Shown here: piece after piece, positions 15,797 to 23,199 of the stretch
How the letters are laid out: each line of letters opens with the position of its first letter
How positions within the stretch are numbered: the first letter of the stretch is position 1
NCBI GenBank assembly: GCA_016789785.1
Contig: JAEUQE010000128.1
Span: forward strand, 1 to 24,069
DNA: 24,069 nucleotides
DNA from: Bryobacterales bacterium
Lineage (GTDB): Bacteria > Acidobacteriota > Terriglobia > Bryobacterales > Bryobacteraceae
Reading direction: 5' to 3'
Notes under the pieces: generated by a model
Told to the model about the DNA's origin: nothing
The model's input: only the letters and a program-made list of their open reading frames with translations
The model's database searches: none
Position numbers and translations under genes: made by a program

Positions 15797-16723
15797 ATGT
15801 TCTCTATCGTCAAATCTCTTCGAGTCTTAGCGGATCCGGTGCGGATGCGGCTGGTTCTCCTGCTGGAGCATGAAGAGCTGTCTGTTGCCGAATTGCAGGA
15901 GATCCTGAGCATGGGGCAGAGCCGGATCTCGACACACCTGGGGCAGTTGAAACAGGCGGATTTGGTGGAGGATCGCCGGTCGGGGAAGAATATCCTCTAT
16001 CGCCTGCGCGCCCAAACCGATCCGCAACTGCTTGACCTGCTGCGGAAGGGGATGGCCGAGATTCCAGAGACGGCCGAGGACCGGCGCGCGATCGAGATCA
16101 TTCTTCGAAAGCGGCAGGACACGACGCGGCAATACTTCGATGCGCTCGCGGGAAAGTTTGGCAAGGAATACTTGCCGGGACGCTCCTGGAAAGGCCTGGC
16201 TGAGACGTTGCTGCTTCTTCTGCCGCCGATGGTGATCGCGGATCTGGGTGCGGGAGAAGGCACGTTCACGCTGATGTTGGCGCGGCGGGCGCGGCGTGTG
16301 ATTGCCGTCGACAATTCCCCGAAGATGGTGGAGTACGCGGCGGGTGTGGCGGCGAGGCATGGCGTGGAGAATGTCGAGTTCCGGCTGGGGGACCTGGAGT
16401 CGCCCCCGGTGGATGCGGAGTCGTGCGATCTGGCGTTCTTCAGTCAGAGTCTGCATCACGCCGAGCATCCGCGGCGCGCGGTGGCGGCGGCATGGCGCAT
16501 GCTGAAGCCGGGTGGACGGATCGTGATTCTGGATCTGAAGAAGCATGCTTTTGAGCAGACGCGGGAACTGTATGCCGACCGGTGGCTCGGGTTTTCGGAA
16601 GTAGAGTTGGATGGCTATCTGCGCGCGGCGAAGTTCGGCGGCGTGCAAGTGACGTCGGTGCACCGGGAGGAAGAGAGCCCGTTCTTCGAGACGTTGCTGG
16701 CGATGGGGGAGAAGGAATCCTGA
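15797..16723 (+). CDS. ArsR-type regulator fused to SAM-methyltransferase domain (SahR-like)
   Basis: A 308-residue fusion. Residues 1-85 form an ArsR winged helix: L-R-V-L-A-D-P-V-R-M-R-L-V-L-L-L, a recognition helix around M-G-Q-S-R-I-S-T-H-L-G-Q-L, and a D-R-R-S-G-K-N-I-L-Y-R-L wing. From about 140 there is a class I methyltransferase fold with motif I A-D-L-G-A-G-E-G-T-F (148-157), V-D-N-S-P-K-M-V-E-Y and L-K-P-G-G-R-I-V-I-L-D. SahR proteins described in Proteobacteria have this arrangement, use the methyltransferase-like domain to sense SAH, and repress ahcY and other SAM-cycle genes. Divergence from ahcY across a shared operator supports that role here. No good Shine-Dalgarno site precedes the ATG. 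An active methyltransferase function is possible but less likely. Confidence 0.85.
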   Translation: MFSIVKSLRVLADPVRMRLVLLLEHEELSVAELQEILSMGQSRISTHLGQLKQADLVEDRRSGKNILYRLRAQTDPQLLDLLRKGMAEIPETAEDRRAIEIILRKRQDTTRQYFDALAGKFGKEYLPGRSWKGLAETLLLLLPPMVIADLGAGEGTFTLMLARRARRVIAVDNSPKMVEYAAGVAARHGVENVEFRLGDLESPPVDAESCDLAFFSQSLHHAEHPRRAVAAAWRMLKPGGRIVILDLKKHAFEQTRELYADRWLGFSEVELDGYLRAAKFGGVQVTSVHREEESPFFETLLAMGEKES

Positions 16724-16802
16724 CACGGCTCGCCTATGAGGTCGTTTCGACCTGCTCGAATGTAGCGCACGCCTTGGTAGACTGAGGATTGAGAGGTGTT
16801 CC

Positions 16803-17015
16803 ATGGAACGCGAATCCGTCATCGTGAGCGATCCGGAGATCTTGGGCGGCACGCCGTGCTTTCGGGGAAGCCGCGTGCCAGTCGATTCCTTAATCGACTA
16901 CCTGGAAGCCGGGGACACGCTCGATGAGTTCCTGGATAGTTTTCCCTCCGTGACCCGCGAGGCTGCCATCGCGGCACTGGAAGAAGCCAAGGCCCTCCTC
17001 ACTGCCCCGCGATGA
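16803..17015 (+). CDS. DUF433-family antitoxin
   Basis: A 70-residue protein with the DUF433 pattern: S-D-P-E-I-L-G-G-T-P-C-F-R-G-S-R-V-P-V near the start, then L-I-D-Y-L-E-A-G-D-T-L-D-E-F-L-D-S-F-P-S-V-T and a C-terminal A-A-L-E-E-A helix. This HTH-like fold is commonly encoded just upstream of DUF5615 PIN-like proteins as the antitoxin. GAGAGG lies six bases before the ATG. The stop overlaps the next start by 4 bp (ATGA). Confidence 0.85.
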   Translation: MERESVIVSDPEILGGTPCFRGSRVPVDSLIDYLEAGDTLDEFLDSFPSVTREAAIAALEEAKALLTAPR

Positions 17016-17344
17016 AGATTCTCATCGACGAGAACCTGCCGCGAAAGATTGCAGCACATCTCAACGGACACGAATGCCGAACAGTTGTCGAGTGCGGTTG
17101 GCCGGGGAAGAAAAACGGTGAGTTGTTGGCGTTGGCCGATCCGCTGTTCGATGTGCTCCTGACACTCGACAAGAACCTTCCCTACCAGCAGAACCTGGAT
17201 TCAGTCCGACTCGCAGTGCTAGTCATTCACGCCTACTCGAATCGGCTTGCCGACCTGCTCCCCTTGGTTCCCGATTGTCTCGAAGCGTTAGCAGTCATTC
17301 AGCCACGCCAAGTGGTTCGTGTGGGCTTGGCTACATCCCGTTGA
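17012..17344 (+). CDS. DUF5615 PIN-like toxin
   Basis: A 110-residue protein beginning M-K-I-L-I-D-E-N-L-P, with D6/E7 at the end of the first strand, then V-L-L-T-L-D-K-N-L with a second conserved Asp, followed by Q-Q-N-L and a strand V-L-V-I-H-A. This is the DUF5615 (Mut7-C-related PIN-like) pattern, a presumed RNase toxin. It is translationally coupled to the DUF433 gene, a known toxin-antitoxin pairing. Length and motifs appear intact. Toxicity itself is inferred. Confidence 0.85.
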   Translation: MKILIDENLPRKIAAHLNGHECRTVVECGWPGKKNGELLALADPLFDVLLTLDKNLPYQQNLDSVRLAVLVIHAYSNRLADLLPLVPDCLEALAVIQPRQVVRVGLATSR

Positions 17345-17641
17345 ACGGGTCGTTCCGGATCCCTGCCTTGGAACGTTTCGAACTCTTGCGGCATGGAATG
17401 AGGTCCGCTGGAACCAATCCAAGCGCTTTCAGATCAAGGGAATCTGCGCCGTGCTGCCCAGCCCGTCCAGGCGCACGGCTCCGAAAACCTCGAGTGGCAC
17501 GATGTACGAGTGGATTCCCGCTTGCAGATCCGAAACCCGAATGAGTTCGAATCCACCCTGGGGTTGGCGGAGTTGGCTCCCCGGGAACGCGGTTTCCAAT
17601 ATCCTCTCCGCCTCTAACGTGTTGATTATGAAAGGACTCGT
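17345..17641. other. Intergenic/degenerate stretch between two TA modules
   Basis: No convincing gene. The plus strand has short frames; the most protein-like, roughly 17402-17586 (reading around E-W-H-D-V-R-V-D-S-R-L-Q-I), has no start and follows a stop at 17399. Another frame runs to 17645 but has Cys/Trp/Ser-rich composition unlike its neighbours. It may be the eroded remnant of a gene. I do not recognise a family. Confidence 0.35.
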
Positions 17642-17974
17642 TTAACTGACGGCCAGCTTGACCGGCTTGCCGGCGCGGCTGAGCATTTCCACGAGTGAAT
17701 CGATGGTGAACTTGGAGGTCTTCTTGTTCACCACGTCGGACACACGCGGGCGCGAGACCATCAGAATCTCGGCGGCGTCGGCCTGCCGAAGGTGATGCTG
17801 CGCAATCCAGACAGACAGTTCTTCCATCAGTTGTTGCTTCAACAGCCGCGTGGCATTGATCTGCTTGCGGGACGCAGCCTGTAGGCGTTTGGCCTCCTCT
17901 GGCGGGAAACCCAGTTCAAGGAACAGATTCGCACCCGGCTTTGTCACATGGCGGATTTCGGTGTCGATCTTCAT
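17642..17974 (-). CDS. higA: HigA-type XRE-family antitoxin
   Basis: A 110-residue protein. After an N-terminal arm, R-Q-A-D-A-A-E-I-L-M-V-S-R-P-R-V-S-D-V-V-N form a helix-turn-helix (about 62-82), followed by F-T-I-D-S-L-V-E-M-L-S-R-A-G, as in the short XRE antitoxins paired with Gp49-like (HigB/RelE) toxins. ATG 17974 is chosen because it overlaps the toxin stop (ATGA) and the family begins there; the upstream extension of this frame is toxin-coding sequence in another frame. It would neutralise HigB and repress the operon through the palindrome at 18326-18341. Its cognate toxin gene is frameshifted here. Confidence 0.8.
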   Translation of the reverse strand: MKIDTEIRHVTKPGANLFLELGFPPEEAKRLQAASRKQINATRLLKQQLMEELSVWIAQHHLRQADAAEILMVSRPRVSDVVNKKTSKFTIDSLVEMLSRAGKPVKLAVS

Positions 17975-18314
17975 TGCCTTTCCTTCCTCGCGTTGACCAC
18001 GGCGCGATAGCGCGCCACGGCGATGGCCTTGTCCCGCTTGTTGGTCACCTGGGTCTTCTTCTGGAAGCAATGCAGGACGTAGATGGCCTCCTCAAACTTG
18101 GCGACATACATCACACGGTAAGTACCGCTTGCCTCCTGATCCGAATCTCCCTCGTGCCCGCGCCTACGTCGTCGAACGGCTTCCAGTCGGCCGGCTCAAC
18201 CCCGGCTTGGACCTTCCCCAACTCGAAGCCTGCTTCCTTCCGGGCGTCCGATGGGAATGCCAGTAGATCGTCGTAAGCGGAGCCTACCCAGCGGATCTGT
18301 TTTTGATCGTCCAT
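17971..18314 (-). pseudogene. higB: higB-type (Gp49-like/DUF891) toxin gene with frameshift
   Basis: The first 60 codons (I-R-W-V-G-S-A-Y-D-D-L-L-A-F-P, then W-K-P-F-D-D-V-G-A-G-T-R-E-I-R-I-R) are typical of the phage Gp49-like RelE/HigB family. Near 18135 the frame is lost by one base and ends at a TGA eight codons later. In the shifted frame the expected second half continues: E-A-S-G-T-Y-R-V-M-Y-V-A-K-F-E-E-A-I-Y-V-L-H-C-F-Q-K-K-T-Q, ending at 17971 in an ATGA overlap with higA. One extra G in ATCAGG(G)AGG would restore a 114-residue toxin. No classic slippery heptamer is present, so mutation (or a sequencing error) is more likely than programmed frameshifting. Confidence 0.75.
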
Positions 18315-18325
18315 AGCGCCGGTAT

Positions 18326-18362
18326 GTATAAAATGTTATACGCGCCTGGGAATGCCAGTCAA
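18326..18362 (-). promoter_or_regulatory. higBA promoter with overlapping palindromic operator
   Basis: On the minus strand, -35 TTGACT (18362-18357), a 16-nt spacer and -10 TATAAC (18340-18335). A perfect inverted repeat, GTATAA-N4-TTATAC (18326-18341), covers the -10. This fits autorepression by the HigA-type antitoxin, a known feature of such modules. The higB ATG lies 12 bp further on. Confidence 0.7.
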
Positions 18363-18366
18363 AGGT

Positions 18367-18391
18367 CCTCGCTGAACGATAATCAGCGAGG
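18367..18391. other. Perfect 9-bp hairpin upstream of higBA and ffh
   Basis: CCTCGCTGA and TCAGCGAGG flank a 7-nt loop. No T-run follows on either strand, so it is not a standard terminator. It lies in the roughly 300-bp space (18315-18612) between the divergent higB and ffh starts. The rest of that space holds the two promoters and no recognisable RNA gene. Confidence 0.4.
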
Positions 18392-18559
18392 CGTAGGCGG
18401 CGGTGTCAACAGAGAAGGCCGGCGTTGGAAAGCGCATTCCCGGGGTAGAGCAAGCTCCAAAATGCCTCTGGAAGATTGATCGGCGTCCGCATCGAGCGCG
18501 CTACCCTGGTAACCTGCGTGGCTGAATCTGCCTGACATGCACCTGAGCCGGAAAAAACG

Positions 18560-18565
18560 TATAAT
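18560..18565 (+). promoter_or_regulatory. Likely -10 box of the ffh operon
   Basis: A consensus TATAAT lies 47 bp before the ffh ATG. A CTGACA at 18532-18537 resembles a -35, but the 22-nt gap is too long, so the -35 is unclear. Confidence 0.5.
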
Positions 18566-18612
18566 GGAAAGACTGCGTAAGCCTCACCCGCCATCGCATT
18601 ACCACCCCGGCC

Positions 18613-19986
18613 ATGTTTGAGAACCTATCCGAGAAGCTCCAGCGGGTCTTCAAAAACCTGCGTGGCGAAGGAAAACTCACGGCGGAAAACATGGAGGCGG
18701 CGCTCAAGGAGATCCGCGTCGCGCTCCTGGAAGCCGACGTGCATTTTCGCGTCGTCAAGCAACTCATGGAGAGCGTCAAGCAGAAAGCGCTCGGCCAGGA
18801 AGTACTGGGGTCGCTCTCGCCCGCTCAACAGGTCGTCAAAATCGTCCGCGACGAACTGCTGCAGATTCTCGGCAATCACACCTCGCGGCTTCGCCTTGCC
18901 AATGAGCCGCCCAGCACGATCCTCATTGTCGGCTTGCAGGGCTCGGGTAAGACGACGTCGACAGGTAAACTTGCGAAGTTTCTGGTCAAACAGGGCAACC
19001 GTCCGCTGCTCGTTTCGGTGGACGTCTACCGGCCCGCCGCGCGGCAGCAACTGGCGGTGATCTCGCGGGATATCCGCATTCCGATCTACGAGGGCGCTCC
19101 CGAGGACGCCAACAAGCCGATCGAGCTGGCGCGGTCGGCGAGGCGCGAAGCCACTCAGTCGAATCGGGACGTGCTGCTGGTGGACACTGCCGGACGCCTG
19201 CACATCGACGATGATCTGATGACCGAGTTGCAGCAGCTCAAGGAGTTGCTGAACCCGGCGGAGATTCTGTTCGTTGCCGACGCCATGACCGGACAGGACG
19301 CAGTGAAGTCAGCCGATGAGTTTCACAAGCGGCTCGGCATCACGGGCGTCATCCTGACAAAGATGGATGGCGACGCGCGTGGTGGCGCGGCGCTGTCGAT
19401 TCGCACGGTGACCGGGCAGCCGCTGAAGTTCGTGGGACTTGGCGAAAAGCCGGACGCGTTTGAACCGTTCCATCCCGACCGCGCGGTGTCGCGCATCCTC
19501 GGCATGGGAGACGTCCTTTCGCTGATCGAGAAGGTCGAGGAGACCATCGATCAGAAGAAGGCCGAGGAGATGCAGCGGAAGCTGCTCGACAACGAGTTCA
19601 CGCTTGAGGATTTCCGCGATCAGTTGAAGCAGTTGCGCAAATTAGGCCCGCTCGAATCGTTACTGGGGATGATCCCCCAACTCGGGCCGATGGCCAAGGA
19701 ATTGAAAAAGATCAAGGGGCAGGATCAGGAGAAAGAGATGACGAAGATCGTCGCCATCATTGACTCCATGACCCCCAAGGAACGCAACAATCACATGATC
19801 ATCAACGGCTCGCGCCGGCGCCGGATCGCCATTGGCAGCGGTACCAGCGTGCAGGATGTGAACAATCTGCTGAAGCAGTACACGCAGGCCCGCATGATGA
19901 TGAAGCAGATCTCCGGCGGCATGTTGAGCAAGAAATTCGGTGGCAAGATGAAGATGCCGTCGCTTGACGCGTTCAAGTTTCGATAA
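18613..19986 (+). CDS. ffh: Signal recognition particle protein Ffh
   Basis: A 457-residue GTPase of the SRP, which binds signal sequences of nascent membrane and secreted proteins together with 4.5S RNA and docks with FtsY. It shows the N-domain (1-90), a P-loop G-L-Q-G-S-G-K-T-T (107-115), D-V-Y-R-P-A-A-R-Q-Q-L, D-T-A-G-R, T-K-M-D-G-D-A-R-G-G-A and the GLGEKPD closing motif. A Met-rich M domain (about 300-457) has S-R-R-R-R-I-A-x-G-S-G (RNA binding) and ends with K-M-K-M-P. Length is normal. It is first in the operon with rpsP and the rimM-trmD genes, a frequent bacterial arrangement. There is no strong Shine-Dalgarno site before the ATG. No 4.5S RNA gene was found nearby. Confidence 0.97.
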   Translation: MFENLSEKLQRVFKNLRGEGKLTAENMEAALKEIRVALLEADVHFRVVKQLMESVKQKALGQEVLGSLSPAQQVVKIVRDELLQILGNHTSRLRLANEPPSTILIVGLQGSGKTTSTGKLAKFLVKQGNRPLLVSVDVYRPAARQQLAVISRDIRIPIYEGAPEDANKPIELARSARREATQSNRDVLLVDTAGRLHIDDDLMTELQQLKELLNPAEILFVADAMTGQDAVKSADEFHKRLGITGVILTKMDGDARGGAALSIRTVTGQPLKFVGLGEKPDAFEPFHPDRAVSRILGMGDVLSLIEKVEETIDQKKAEEMQRKLLDNEFTLEDFRDQLKQLRKLGPLESLLGMIPQLGPMAKELKKIKGQDQEKEMTKIVAIIDSMTPKERNNHMIINGSRRRRIAIGSGTSVQDVNNLLKQYTQARMMMKQISGGMLSKKFGGKMKMPSLDAFKFR

Positions 19987-20027
19987 GCTGAGTATTACTT
20001 ACAGGTTTAGGAGTAAAACAGAGAAGC

Positions 20028-20276
20028 ATGTTGGCAATCCGACTGGCTCGTTACGGAGCAAAGAAGAAACCGTCCTACCGTGTGGTGGTGATTGAGAGAG
20101 AACGTGCGCGCGACAGCAAGGCGCTGGAAGTGGTTGGCTTGTACAATCCGCTGACCACCCCCGCCACGGTTCAGTTTAAGCATGAGCGCGTCTCGTATTG
20201 GATGAAGTGTGGAGCCCAGCCGTCGGATACCGTGGCCCGGCTGCTGAAGGCGAATCCCGCCCCCGCCGCACAGTAA
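20028..20276 (+). CDS. rpsP: 30S ribosomal protein S16
   Basis: An 82-residue protein with the S16 signature: M-L-A-I-R-L-A-R-Y-G-A-K-K-K-P-S-Y-R-V-V-V near the N-terminus, then R-D-S-K-A-L-E-V-V-G-L-Y-N-P-L and W-M-K-C-G-A-Q-P-S-D-T-V. It is a small-subunit protein needed for 30S assembly. It lies 41 bp after ffh and 69 bp before khpA. The length is typical (about 80 residues). Confidence 0.96.
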   Translation: MLAIRLARYGAKKKPSYRVVVIERERARDSKALEVVGLYNPLTTPATVQFKHERVSYWMKCGAQPSDTVARLLKANPAPAAQ

Positions 20277-20345
20277 TACCATCGTCCTTTCCGCGCCGCC
20301 CGGTAATTGGGTGGGTGCTATCATCTAGGCAGCAGGAGACTTCTG

Positions 20346-20582
20346 ATGGGGATGAAAGAACTCGTTGAAGAAATAGCCAAAGCGCTTGTAGACATCCCGG
20401 AAGAAGTGGTGGTTCGCGAAGTGGCCGGCGAGCAGGTGACTGTTCTGGAGTTAAAGGTCGCCGCAAGCGACCTCGGAAAAGTGATCGGCAAGCAGGGCCG
20501 TACCGCGCGTGCCATGCGCACTTTGTTGGGCGCTACTGGCATGAAATTGAACCGCCGGTTCACGCTGGAAATCCTGGAGTGA
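20346..20582 (+). CDS. khpA: KH-domain RNA-binding protein KhpA
   Basis: A 78-residue single type-II KH domain. The RNA-binding loop [18 protein letters not shown] (44-61) contains the G-K-Q-G form of the GxxG motif. KhpA-type proteins sit between rpsP and rimM in many bacteria and bind RNA broadly, usually with KhpB/Jag. ATG 20346 is chosen because GGAG lies seven bases upstream; the frame is open further 5' without a good site. The stop overlaps the rimM start as GTGA. Confidence 0.93.
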   Translation: MGMKELVEEIAKALVDIPEEVVVREVAGEQVTVLELKVAASDLGKVIGKQGRTARAMRTLLGATGMKLNRRFTLEILE

Positions 20583-21112
20583 ACGCGCCCGATCCGCTGC
20601 GGGATTGGATTCTGGCGGCCCGCATTGTGCGGCCTCGCGGCGTTCGCGGAGAGGTGGTTGCGGAAGCCGGTTCCATCAACGCCGAGCGATTCCTGCGCTA
20701 TCCAACAATTGAACTCCGGATCCAGAGTGCGCAGCCGGTTCCAGTCAGGATTGAGGCTGCCTGGGCGCATCAGGACCGCCTTGTTTTCAAGTTTTCTGGC
20801 GTGGATTCGGTGGAGCAGGCCGAAAAACTGCGCGATGGAGAGTTGTGGATCCCGCGGGCCGACCGTCCACCAGCTCCCGAGGGCGAGTATTACTTCGATG
20901 AGCTCATCGGATGTGAAGTGGTGGAACGCCCGGCTGGTGACGTGTTGGGCACAGTGACCGATTGCCTGGAGTATGGCGGCCCCATGCTGCTGCAAGTAAT
21001 GAAAGACGGGCGCGAAATCCTGATTCCGTTCGTCCCGGAGATTTGCGTGGAGAAGAACGTGGCGGCGAAGCGAATTGTCGTGGTGCTGCCGGAAGGTCTG
21101 AGGGACTTGTGA
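20579..21112 (+). CDS. rimM: Ribosome maturation factor RimM
   Basis: A 177-residue protein that assists 16S rRNA processing and assembly of the 30S head, acting near S19. The N-terminal beta-barrel has [14 protein letters not shown], with the G-x-x-G-E typical of RimM. The C-terminal PRC-barrel begins [12 protein letters not shown] and ends with I-P-F-V-P-E-I-C-V. The start is GTG, overlapping the khpA stop by 4 bp; the stop overlaps the trmD start by 4 bp. Both overlaps suggest translational coupling. Confidence 0.95.
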   Translation: MNAPDPLRDWILAARIVRPRGVRGEVVAEAGSINAERFLRYPTIELRIQSAQPVPVRIEAAWAHQDRLVFKFSGVDSVEQAEKLRDGELWIPRADRPPAPEGEYYFDELIGCEVVERPAGDVLGTVTDCLEYGGPMLLQVMKDGREILIPFVPEICVEKNVAAKRIVVVLPEGLRDL

Positions 21113-21810
21113 TCTTCCATCTGGTGACCATCTTCCCGGAGTTCTTCCGTGGGCCGTTTGATCACGGCGTGGTCGGCAAGGCGATCCAGGCAGGTAAGTT
21201 GGAAGTGCGAATCCACAACCTGCGCGACTGGACATTTGACCGCCACAAAACGGTGGATGACCGGCCGTTCGGCGGCGGCGAAGGCATGGTGATGAAGGCC
21301 GAGCCTCTGTTCCTGGCTGCTGAGTCGATTTGGCCGGAGCGAAAGCCGGATCAGCGCCTCCTGCTGACGTCTGCGCAAGGCCGATTGTTCGAGCAGTCGA
21401 TGGCGAGAGAATTGTCCGGGCTGGATGAGGTGATGATCCTCTGCGGCCGGTATGAAGGTGTGGATGAGCGTGTGGCCGAGCATCTGGCGGATGAAGAGGT
21501 CAGCATCGGCGATTTTGTGATGTCGGGTGGCGAGCTCGCCGCGGCCGTGATTGTGGATTGCGTCGCGCGCTTGCTGCCAGGGGTTCTCGGCAATGAGGCG
21601 TCATCCGTGCAGGAGTCGTTCACGGAAGGGATCCTCGATTGCCCGCATTGGACCAGGCCGGCGGAGTTTCGCGGATGGAAGGCTCCGGAGATCCTGCTGA
21701 ACGGCCATCACGAGCAGATCCGCAAATGGCGGAGGCAGGCAGCGATGGAGAAGACCGCGCGGCTTCGCCCGGATCTGCTGGAGAGACAAAGGAATTTAAG
21801 CAGCGGCTGA
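21109..21810 (+). CDS. trmD: tRNA (guanine-37-N1)-methyltransferase TrmD
   Basis: A 233-residue SPOUT methyltransferase that makes m1G37 next to the anticodon, preventing frameshifts. Family motifs: F-H-L-V-T-I-F-P-E-F-F at the start, R-P-F-G-G-G-E-G-M-V-M, L-C-G-R-Y-E-G-V-D-E-R, S-I-G-D-F-V-M-S-G-G-E-L-A and L-L-P-G-V-L-G-N, which form the trefoil-knot SAM site, plus the C-terminal tRNA-binding helix region. The start GTG at 21109 (M-I-F-H-L) overlaps the rimM stop as GTGA; the frame extends further upstream but only through rimM sequence. Confidence 0.96.
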   Translation: MIFHLVTIFPEFFRGPFDHGVVGKAIQAGKLEVRIHNLRDWTFDRHKTVDDRPFGGGEGMVMKAEPLFLAAESIWPERKPDQRLLLTSAQGRLFEQSMARELSGLDEVMILCGRYEGVDERVAEHLADEEVSIGDFVMSGGELAAAVIVDCVARLLPGVLGNEASSVQESFTEGILDCPHWTRPAEFRGWKAPEILLNGHHEQIRKWRRQAAMEKTARLRPDLLERQRNLSSG

Positions 21811-21870
21811 TGAAACCGCGCTAAACTAGGATATTTGTGCACAGTGAAGGAAGTACTGAGGTAGCCCAAG

Positions 21871-22221
21871 ATGACGAATTCGATTCTGACCAAGCTCTAC
21901 AATAAACACAAACGATCGGATCTCCCTGAGTTCCGGATCGGCGATACGATCCGCGTTCAGGTGAAGATCAAGGAAGGCGACAAAGAGCGCCTGCAGGCGT
22001 TTGAAGGAACGGTGATCGCCCGCAAGAACACGGGCATGGGCGAGACAGTGACCGTCCGCAAGGTCAGTTTTGGTCACGGCGTGGAACGTATCTTCCCGAT
22101 CAATGCGCCCGTCATCGACAGCATCGCCATCGTCCGCACCGGTCGCGTGCGCCGTTCGAAGCTCTACTACCTGCGCGGACTCAAGGGCAAGGCCGCCCGT
22201 CTGCGCGAGCGCGAATCCTAA
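21871..22221 (+). CDS. rplS: 50S ribosomal protein L19
   Basis: A 116-residue protein with L19 features: [38 protein letters not shown] and R-R-S-K-L-Y-Y-L-R. It lies at the 30S-50S interface. GAGGT lies eight bases before the ATG. It is 60 bp after trmD, in the usual rimM-trmD-rplS order. Confidence 0.97.
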   Translation: MTNSILTKLYNKHKRSDLPEFRIGDTIRVQVKIKEGDKERLQAFEGTVIARKNTGMGETVTVRKVSFGHGVERIFPINAPVIDSIAIVRTGRVRRSKLYYLRGLKGKAARLRERES

Positions 22222-22243
22222 GCGCGAAAGGCATCATCCGGGC

Positions 22244-22912
22244 GTGGGCGCTTCAGCACAAACGAAGACCTCCAAAACCATCCGCAGCACGTTTGAGCGA
22301 AGCGCCAGAGAACAAGGGTTTCAACTCATCGCTGGCGCCGACGAAGCCGGACGTGGTTCTCTCTTCGGACCAGTGTACGCAGCGGCGGTGATTCTTGATC
22401 CCGAGAGACCCATTCGCGGACTTCGCGACAGCAAGCAATTGGCTCCGCAGCGCCGTGAGATTCTCGCCGGGCGCATCCGCGAACGCGCGGTCGCCTGGGC
22501 TGTCGCCGTTGCGGAAGCAGACGAGATCGATCGAGTGAACATCTATCAGGCGTCGAGAATTGCCATGGAACGGGCGATCACCCGCCTTTCTCCAGCTCCG
22601 GACTATCTGTTGCTGGATGCCATGAAGGTGCAGCTTCCCTTACCGCAGGAGGGGATCATTCGAGGGGACGCGCTCTGCCCGACCATTGCCGCCGCCTCGA
22701 TCCTCGCCAAGGTGGATCGCGATGCCTGCATGCGCCGCTGGGACGAGGTCTACCCGCAGTACGGATTTGCGCGTCACAAGGGCTACCCGACGCCGGATCA
22801 TCTGCACGCCTTGGAGCGCTATGGGCCTACCCCGCACCACCGGATGAGCTACGCGCCCGTGCGGCAACAATCGCTGTTTGCGGGGATGATGGAAGGAGGC
22901 GCCTGCCAGTGA
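22244..22912 (+). CDS. rnhB: Ribonuclease HII
   Basis: A 222-residue RNase HII that cleaves RNA in RNA-DNA hybrids and removes ribonucleotides from DNA. Catalytic acidic residues lie in G-A-D-E-A-G-R-G-S-L-F-G-P-V (D and E), L-L-L-D-A-M (D) and A-K-V-D-R-D (D). I-I-R-G-D, A-A-A-S-I-L-A-K and H-K-G-Y-P-T-P-x-H also fit the family. The frame is open through rplS, so the start is uncertain; GTG 22244, 22 bp after rplS, is the first plausible one. Its stop overlaps the next gene by 4 bp (GTGA). Confidence 0.93.
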   Translation: MGASAQTKTSKTIRSTFERSAREQGFQLIAGADEAGRGSLFGPVYAAAVILDPERPIRGLRDSKQLAPQRREILAGRIRERAVAWAVAVAEADEIDRVNIYQASRIAMERAITRLSPAPDYLLLDAMKVQLPLPQEGIIRGDALCPTIAAASILAKVDRDACMRRWDEVYPQYGFARHKGYPTPDHLHALERYGPTPHHRMSYAPVRQQSLFAGMMEGGACQ

Positions 22913-23199
22913 CGCCGCTTCCCGCAGAACACGAATCCCACGAATCTCCCGACTACCGCTGGTACCACAAACTCGGCGCGGTGCTTTTCGCAATCTTCTG
23001 CTTTGAACTGGGAGTGTTCCTGCTCGTCTTTCCCTGGCTCGATTTCTGGGAACTCAACTTCTTTGCCACCTGGCGGCCGGAACTGCAGCAGGTCTGGATG
23101 AACCCCTATTTCCGCGGCACGATCAGCGGGCTTGGGTTGGTGAACATTTTCGTGGCGTTCCTCGAAATCGTTCAGCTGCGACGCTTTGCCACACCCTAG
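22909..23199 (+). CDS. Small two-helix membrane protein, unknown function
   Basis: A 96-residue protein with a polar N-terminus (H-E-S-H-E-S-P-D-Y-R-W-Y-H-K-L-G), a strong TM helix (about 24-43, A-V-L-F-A-I-F-C-F-E-L-G-V-F-L-L-V-F), a loop with Trp residues, and a second TM segment (about 71-88, I-S-G-L-G-L-V-N-I-F-V-A-F-L-E-I-V). The GTG start overlaps the rnhB stop, and AAGGAGG lies nine bases upstream, the clearest Shine-Dalgarno site in the operon. Coupling to rnhB supports a real gene. I do not recognise a family. Confidence 0.75.
   Translation: MTPLPAEHESHESPDYRWYHKLGAVLFAIFCFELGVFLLVFPWLDFWELNFFATWRPELQQVWMNPYFRGTISGLGLVNIFVAFLEIVQLRRFATP

Noticed and set aside
16739..16753. AGGTCG-TTT-CGACCT hairpin after the SahR-like gene
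   Set aside because: The stem is only 6 bp with a 3-nt loop and no T-run, too weak to call a terminator.
17319..17645. A 108-codon plus-strand ORF overlapping the DUF5615 gene end
   Set aside because: It has no ribosome site and Trp/Cys/Ser-rich unstructured composition. Another frame of the same stretch looks more protein-like but has no start, so neither was called as a gene.
18111..18160. Another recoded UGA in the higB toxin
   Set aside because: The reading frame changes by one base before the stop, so the protein continues in a different frame. This is a frameshift and not stop-codon recoding.
18315..18612. 4.5S SRP RNA gene next to ffh
   Set aside because: I looked for the conserved GGAA-tetraloop hairpin core and did not find it. 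Only promoters and one simple hairpin are present.
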